DNA from: Nitrospinota bacterium
GTDB taxonomy: Bacteria; 2-12-FULL-45-22; JACOWJ01
Assembly (NCBI GenBank): GCA_016176845.1
Contig: JACOWJ010000011.1
Location: forward strand, 40,782 to 55,988
DNA: 15,207 nucleotides
Direction: 5' to 3'
The notes under the pieces were generated by a model. The model ran no database searches and was not told where the DNA came from. It saw nothing but the letters and a program-made list of their open reading frames with translations. Within the stretch, counting starts at the first letter, position 1. Each line of letters opens with the position of its first letter. The position numbers and the translations under genes were made by a program. Below are positions 12,803 to 15,207 of the stretch, piece after piece.

Positions 12803-13696
12803 CTACCGCAGCAGGCCTTCGACGGACCGGGCACACTCCAGGAAGGCCTCTACCAACGGCAGGGGGCGCTTGTCTCGGTGGGAGAGGATGAAAAGCGGGC
12901 GTTTGAAGGAGAGGCCTCTTACCGGGACCACCACCAGCTTCCCTTCGGCGATTTCGGAGAGGACGGAGAAGCGGGAGACGAAGGAGACCCCCAGACCGGC
13001 CGCCACCGTCTGCTTCACCGCCTCCGGGTTTCCCAGCTCCATGGCCGTTTTGACCTCTATTTTTCCCTCCAGGGCCTTCAGCGCCAGCTCCCGGGTGGCC
13101 GAGCCCGGCTCTCGCAGGATGAACCCCTCTCCCGAAAGCTCCTCAGGGCGGACCTCTCCCCGGCCTGCCAGAGGGTGCCCTGGGGCCGCCACCAGGATCA
13201 GCTCGTCTGTCAGGTAAAGCTCGGCCTTGACCTCGCCTTTGGCCTCCAGCTCCCCTCCGACGAACCCCAGGTCGATCTCATTGCGAAGGATCTTTTCCGC
13301 CACCTGGCGGGTGTTGGCGATCTCCAGGAAGACCTCGATGCCGGGATAGCGGGCCTTGAACGCGCCCATGATCCGGGGTAGCAGGTAGATGCCCGGGGTG
13401 GTGCTGGCCCCGACGTGCAGATGGCCTCGTTTGAGCCCCTTGAGCTCCCCGATCGCCTCCCGGGCCTCCTCCAGCAGGGCCATCACCCGGTGGACGTAGC
13501 CCTCCAGGACCCTTCCCGCCTCGCTTAGATTGACTCGTTTGCCAACCTTCTCGAACAGGGGAGTCCCCAATTCCTCCTCCAGCTGCTGGATCTGCATGGA
13601 TGCGGAAGGTTGGCTCAGGTGGAGCTCCTGGGCCGCCCGGGTAAAGTTGAGGTGGTGGGCCACGGCCCGAAAGATCCTCAGTTGATGCAGGGTCAT
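12803..13696 (-). CDS. LysR-family regulator, CysL/CbbR-like
   Basis: A 297-residue LysR-type transcriptional regulator. The N-terminal winged helix starts MTLHQLRIFRAVAHHLNFTR and contains AAQELHLSQPSASMQIQQLE, the usual recognition helix. The effector domain begins near GHLHVGASTTPGIYLLPRIM and has the CysL/CbbR-like segments RQVAEKILRNEIDLGFVGGE, LILVAAPGHPLAG and ILREPGSATREL. Members of this branch often control sulfur, carbon or selenium-associated genes (family knowledge). An upstream in-frame start at 13753 exists, but GGAGGAG lies just before the ATG at 13696, and the domain begins there. The gene converges on the TauE/SafE gene and diverges from the small membrane-protein pair. A palindrome covers its own -10 region, so it is probably autoregulated. 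Confidence 0.93.
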   Translation of the reverse strand: MTLHQLRIFRAVAHHLNFTRAAQELHLSQPSASMQIQQLEEELGTPLFEKVGKRVNLSEAGRVLEGYVHRVMALLEEAREAIGELKGLKRGHLHVGASTTPGIYLLPRIMGAFKARYPGIEVFLEIANTRQVAEKILRNEIDLGFVGGELEAKGEVKAELYLTDELILVAAPGHPLAGRGEVRPEELSGEGFILREPGSATRELALKALEGKIEVKTAMELGNPEAVKQTVAAGLGVSFVSRFSVLSEIAEGKLVVVPVRGLSFKRPLFILSHRDKRPLPLVEAFLECARSVEGLLR

Positions 13697-13706
13697 TGTA
13701 CTCCTC

Positions 13707-13743
13707 CAATCATTAGAATACATGATTGTAACCATCAAAACAA
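13707..13743 (-). promoter_or_regulatory. LysR promoter with perfect 7-8-7 palindrome
   Basis: CAATCAT (13707-13713) and ATGATTG (13722-13728) are perfect inverted repeats 8 nt apart, containing a T-N11-A core as in LysR boxes. On the minus strand, TTGTTT (13738-13743) and TATTCT (13715-13720) are -35 and -10 boxes 17 nt apart. The -10 lies inside the palindrome, so binding would block the LysR gene's own transcription. Confidence 0.65.
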
Positions 13744-13753
13744 AGTATTTCAC
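13728..13753 (+). promoter_or_regulatory. Shared 26-bp upstream element, copy 1
   Basis: GTAACCATCAAAACAAAGTA and the following TTTCAC match 14337-14362 at 21 of 26 positions. It adjoins the right arm of the LysR palindrome and lies about 80-100 bp upstream of the first small membrane-protein gene. TATCAT at 13757-13762 is a possible plus-strand -10 box just after it. Confidence 0.5.
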
Positions 13754-13830
13754 TTATATCATAAAGCGTGCGAAATTACTATCTGAGAGCTTCAAAAATT
13801 AAAGTGAAACTTCAGAGAGGAGGACCTGGG

Positions 13831-14016
13831 ATGAAAGGGCACGTTGGCTTACTGGAGGAGTATGCTTCGGAGGTAGAGACGGAACTTCAAGAAGAAGGAG
13901 AAGTCAAGGCGGAAAGGCGCATCAACTCCCTGTGGGACTATCTTTTCCTGGCCGAAGCGCTCGCCATCTTTGCCACGCTGGTGGCCTCGCTGGTGTCGCT
14001 GGTGTTGAGGAGCTGA
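13831..14016 (+). CDS. 61-aa small membrane protein (tandem copy 1)
   Basis: Family not recognised. The product has an acidic, helical N-terminal half (LLEEYASEVETELQEEGEVK) and one C-terminal membrane helix (LWDYLFLAEALAIFATLVAS then LVSLVL), so it should be anchored with most of its charged part in the cytoplasm. AGAGGAGG lies about 8 nt before the ATG at 13831. A longer frame from 13768 exists but lacks a ribosome-binding site. The gene diverges from the LysR gene and carries the shared 26-bp element upstream, so it is a likely LysR target. Its second half is duplicated 186 bp downstream. Small one-helix proteins like this often serve as partners or regulators of membrane transporters, but nothing in the sequence shows which one. 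Confidence 0.7.
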   Translation: MKGHVGLLEEYASEVETELQEEGEVKAERRINSLWDYLFLAEALAIFATLVASLVSLVLRS

Positions 14017-14194
14017 GGGAGGGTCGGGAAAGGGGTTGTCGCGGCGAAGCGGAACTTGAAAGAAGCGGAACTTCAACAAAAAGGAGAAACCAAGATGAAA
14101 GGGTACATGAATTCGCTGGGGAACTATCTTTACGTGGCCGAAGCATTCGCCATCTTTTCCACGCTGGTGGCATCGCTGGTGTCGCTGGCGCTGT
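13881..14194 (+). repeat. 186-bp-period tandem duplication
   Basis: Positions 13881-14010 and 14067-14194 align without gaps at a constant offset of 186 bp. Similarity begins with GGAACTTCAA and runs through the membrane-helix coding part (for example GCCATCTTT, CCACGCTGGTGG, TCGCTGGTGTCGCTGG are shared). Shorter copies of the GGAACTT-CAA motif occur at 13805-13813 and 14049-14058. What is coding sequence in copy 1 (the Glu-Gly-Glu codons, AAGGAGAA) supplies the ribosome-binding site of copy 2. Confidence 0.8.
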
Positions 14195-14196
14195 GA
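14095..14196 (+). CDS. 33-aa small membrane protein (tandem copy 2)
   Basis: A short frame starting MKGYMNSLGNYLYVAEAFAI and continuing into a single membrane helix (FSTLVASLVSLAL), paralogous to the C-terminal half of the 61-aa protein encoded just upstream. AAGGAG (14081-14086) lies 8 nt before the ATG. It lacks the acidic N-terminal half of its paralogue and is almost only a membrane helix. Synonymous differences between the copies (GCC/GCA for Ala, for example) with conserved membrane residues suggest that the second copy is also selected as protein. It is probably cotranscribed with the 61-aa gene, 78 nt downstream of its stop. Confidence 0.65.
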   Translation: MKGYMNSLGNYLYVAEAFAIFSTLVASLVSLAL

Positions 14197-14550
14197 GGGC
14201 TTGAGGGAAAAAGCCGGAAGGGAGGTCGCTACCCCCGAATAGGCCAGGAAATCGGGGCTATCCGGTCATGGGTAAACTCCCTGGCCTCAAGGGCTCGTAT
14301 GCCCCACCCACCCTTCATCCATCAGCAAATTTTATCGTTATCATCAAAAATAAGTATTTTACAGACTATCGGATCTGCCGTATTCTCCGGTCATCGGCAA
14401 TCGTATCCTGGAGATTTGCCAGAAGTTTCTCAGAGACCCAGGATGCTGCGAGCCCTTGGGACTTCGAGGGTCCTTCAGCCCTTGCGTCTCCGGAGGAGCA
14501 GAAACCTGGCAATCCGCGTTCCGCAATCCGATTGCAGGAGGGAGGGGGAG
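14197..14550 (+). other. Regulatory spacer with structured DNA/RNA
   Basis: No gene is supported in these 354 nt. The left part holds two interleaved helices, CCCCGA/TCGGGG (14233-14238 with 14252-14257) and AGGCCAGG/CCTGGCCT (14241-14248 with 14280-14287), a pseudoknot arrangement or two alternative structures. The middle is AT-rich and contains the shared 26-bp element. The right part, the probable leader of the next operon, has ATCCTGG/CCAGGAT (14405-14411 with 14438-14444) and a GCAATC-C-GATTGC palindrome shortly before the ribosome-binding site. Confidence 0.45.
14337..14362 (+). promoter_or_regulatory. Shared 26-bp upstream element, copy 2
   Basis: GTTATCATCAAAAATAAGTA and the following TTTTAC match 13728-13753 at 21 of 26 positions in the same orientation. 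It lies about 190 bp upstream of the selenoprotein-like gene, in the only AT-rich part of the spacer, so it probably marks that operon's promoter and a common regulator, most likely the LysR protein encoded at 12803-13696. Confidence 0.5.
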
Positions 14551-14815
14551 ATGATCACGATCAAGCTCTACATGAACCGGCCCATGGGGGAGACCTGAAA
14601 GAGCCACCTGGAGGCGGCCAATTGCCTCAAGGACCTCTACGGGGTAGAGATCGAGGTGGTGGGAAAGGGGCTCCTGGGGAGGGGCGTGGGCAAGGAGGGG
14701 CCGCGCCCCCCCGGCAGTGGCGGTCAATCAGGAGCTCCTGACTGAGGGCCGCCGGCTCTCCTACGAGGAGTTGGAGGCAGCGGTGAAGCGAGCATTGGGG
14801 GAGGAACGGTCATGA
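14551..14815 (+). CDS. Candidate selenoprotein, thioredoxin-fold-like (in-frame TGA; +1 shift at C7)
   Basis: ATG at 14551 (GGAGG runs upstream) opens a frame reading MITIKLYMNRPMGET, then TGA at 14596-14598 (codon 16), then KSHLEAANCLKDLYGVEIEV. If TGA is read as selenocysteine, the product looks like a thioredoxin fold: strand ITIKLYM, loop with U16 at the start of a helix, strand VEIEVV, a Pro-Pro before strand AVAVNQEL (the cis-Pro position) and a last helix (SYEELEAAVKRAL). The original frame ends at 14743-14745. After the seven C at 14706-14712 a +1 shift gives the C-terminal part, ending at TGA 14813-14815 and overlapping the next gene as ATGA. With one C fewer the protein would be 87 residues. 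A hairpin fitting the bacterial SECIS rule follows the TGA. The alternative is a pseudogene with two lesions. A Cys homologue with Cys at position 16 would settle it. Confidence 0.6.
14607..14632 (+). promoter_or_regulatory. Candidate bacterial SECIS hairpin
   Basis: CCTGGAGGC (14607-14615) pairs with GCCTCAAGG (14624-14632): nine positions with one G-A mismatch, and an 8-nt loop GGCCAATT. The loop starts 17 nt after the TGA and opens with GG. The published rule for bacterial SECIS elements (from memory: apical loop 16-37 nt after UGA, with G among its first two bases) is met. Confidence 0.55.
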
Positions 14816-15150
14816 AGCGGGTGTTGGCAGCGGCAGTGCTTCTGGCAGGATGGGCCTCTCTGGCCGGGGCCCAGGAGATCAAGGGGAGGCTGACGGGAGA
14901 GGCGTGCGCCCGGGCCATGCGGGTCGGGGAGTGCCTCCTGGAAAAGGCCTACCCCATGGTCCTCTTCACCGAGGAAGAGGGAGAGTTCTACCGGATGGAG
15001 CTGGAGGGGGTCGATATCGTCGAGCTGGACAAGGCCTTCGGCAAAGAGGTGTTGGTGGAGGGGGAGCTCTCTGACGGTCGGGTGAGGGTGCACAAGATCC
15101 AGGTGCTGGAGCCGGTCGGCGCTGTCGAGTTCTTCAAGGGCTGCCTGTAG
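14812..15150 (+). CDS. Exported 112-aa protein with three cysteines
   Basis: Family not recognised. A typical Sec signal peptide (MKRVLAAAVLLAGWASLAGA, probable cut after AGA before QEI) directs it to the periplasm. The mature part of about 92 residues starts with a strand (EIKGRLTGEAC), has C32 and C41 flanking a short helix (ARAMRVGE), then a beta-rich body: YPMVLFTEEEGEFYRMEL, VDIVELDKAFGKEVLVEGEL, GRVRVHKIQVLEPV, which resembles a small OB- or beta-barrel fold seen in periplasmic ligand-binding proteins. C111 is next to the C-terminus. Its ATG overlaps the end of the upstream reading frame (ATGA), so the two are translationally coupled and the partners of a redox pathway: a cytoplasmic thioredoxin-like protein and a periplasmic Cys protein (inference). 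GGGAGG-type sequence 8-13 nt upstream serves as ribosome-binding site. Confidence 0.85.
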   Translation: MKRVLAAAVLLAGWASLAGAQEIKGRLTGEACARAMRVGECLLEKAYPMVLFTEEEGEFYRMELEGVDIVELDKAFGKEVLVEGELSDGRVRVHKIQVLEPVGAVEFFKGCL

Positions 15151-15162
15151 GGGAGGTGGGGG

Positions 15163-15207
15163 ATGAGGAGACTTAAAAGATCTCTGCCGGGTGGTTTTCG
15201 GATGGGC
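15163..15207 (+). CDS. Start of a further operon gene (truncated by window end)
   Basis: ATG at 15163, preceded by GGGAGG (15151-15156), opens a frame that stays open to the window edge (15 codons, starting MRRLKRSLPGGFRMG). It begins 13 nt after the previous stop codon. The basic first residues could be the n-region of a signal peptide or membrane anchor, but too little is present to say more. Confidence 0.5.
   Translation, partial: MRRLKRSLPGGFRMG

Noticed and set aside
13697-13753. Longer LysR protein starting at 13753
   Set aside because: The extra 19 residues would overlap the promoter and palindrome and have no ribosome-binding site; the family domain starts at 13696.
14211-14287. Guanidine-III or other known riboswitch in the spacer
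   Set aside because: A few bases resemble the CCGGTCA-GG region of guanidine-III, but the spacing and the second helix do not fit, and it lies far upstream of the next gene's probable promoter.
14268-14741. 157-codon plus-strand ORF over the spacer and selenoprotein-like gene
   Set aside because: No ribosome-binding site; the sequence becomes Gly/Arg/Pro-rich where it crosses the other frame, as expected for a shadow.

Overview
The window looks like a piece of chromosome from an uncultivated, GC-rich Gram-negative bacterium, perhaps a Desulfobacterota/Deltaproteobacteria-type lineage. That guess rests on strong Shine-Dalgarno sites with some TTG and GTG starts, a sigma-54-type promoter, Sec signal peptides, many short interspersed intergenic repeats and a candidate selenoprotein. 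No marker in the window fixes the taxonomy.

Layout. (1) 124-3163, minus strand: a tightly overlapping three-gene operon (GNAT-like protein, FemAB/CelD-like acyltransferase, GT4 glycosyltransferase), probably for a surface glycoconjugate or exopolysaccharide. (2) 3193-3734: four copies of a roughly 75-105 bp hairpin-bearing intergenic repeat. (3) 3779-5310, plus strand: an orphan 173-aa protein, a cold-shock protein with a long leader, and the KH-domain RNA-binding protein KhpA. (4) 5311-8300: an orphan 561-aa alpha-helical protein and a small exported protein on the minus strand. These are embedded in modular repeats (G-run heads able to form G-quadruplexes, and AGCTCATAG-type hairpins). (5) 8094-10025: a near-consensus promoter driving a short GatC-like protein and a GatA-like amidase, closed by a terminator. 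The amidase keeps the Ser-cisSer-Lys triad but seems to lack the glutamine-binding residues of true GatA. (6) 10208-10639: a sigma-54-type promoter, a 30-codon ORF with a strong ribosome-binding site and a terminator, followed by an initiator tRNA gene with its own promoter and terminator. (7) 10680-10880, minus: a decayed fragment of a metal-transporting P-type ATPase.

(8) 10939-15207 is the most interesting part. An ArsR-family regulator with a Cys-rich tail is followed without real gaps by two small Cys- or Cys/His-rich coiled-coil proteins and a TauE/SafE permease. A convergent CysL/CbbR-like LysR gene follows, with a clear palindrome at its own promoter. Divergent from it are two tandem-duplicated small one-helix membrane proteins. 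Then comes an operon whose first gene is a thioredoxin-fold-like ORF with an in-frame TGA at codon 16, followed by a hairpin matching the bacterial SECIS rule, plus a +1 shift at a C7 run. It overlaps (ATGA) an exported Cys-containing protein, and a further gene starts at the window edge. A 26-bp element (21/26 identical) lies upstream of both the membrane-protein pair and the selenoprotein-like operon, suggesting common control. Together these suggest a thiol, sulfur, selenium or metal handling system; that is inference from gene content.
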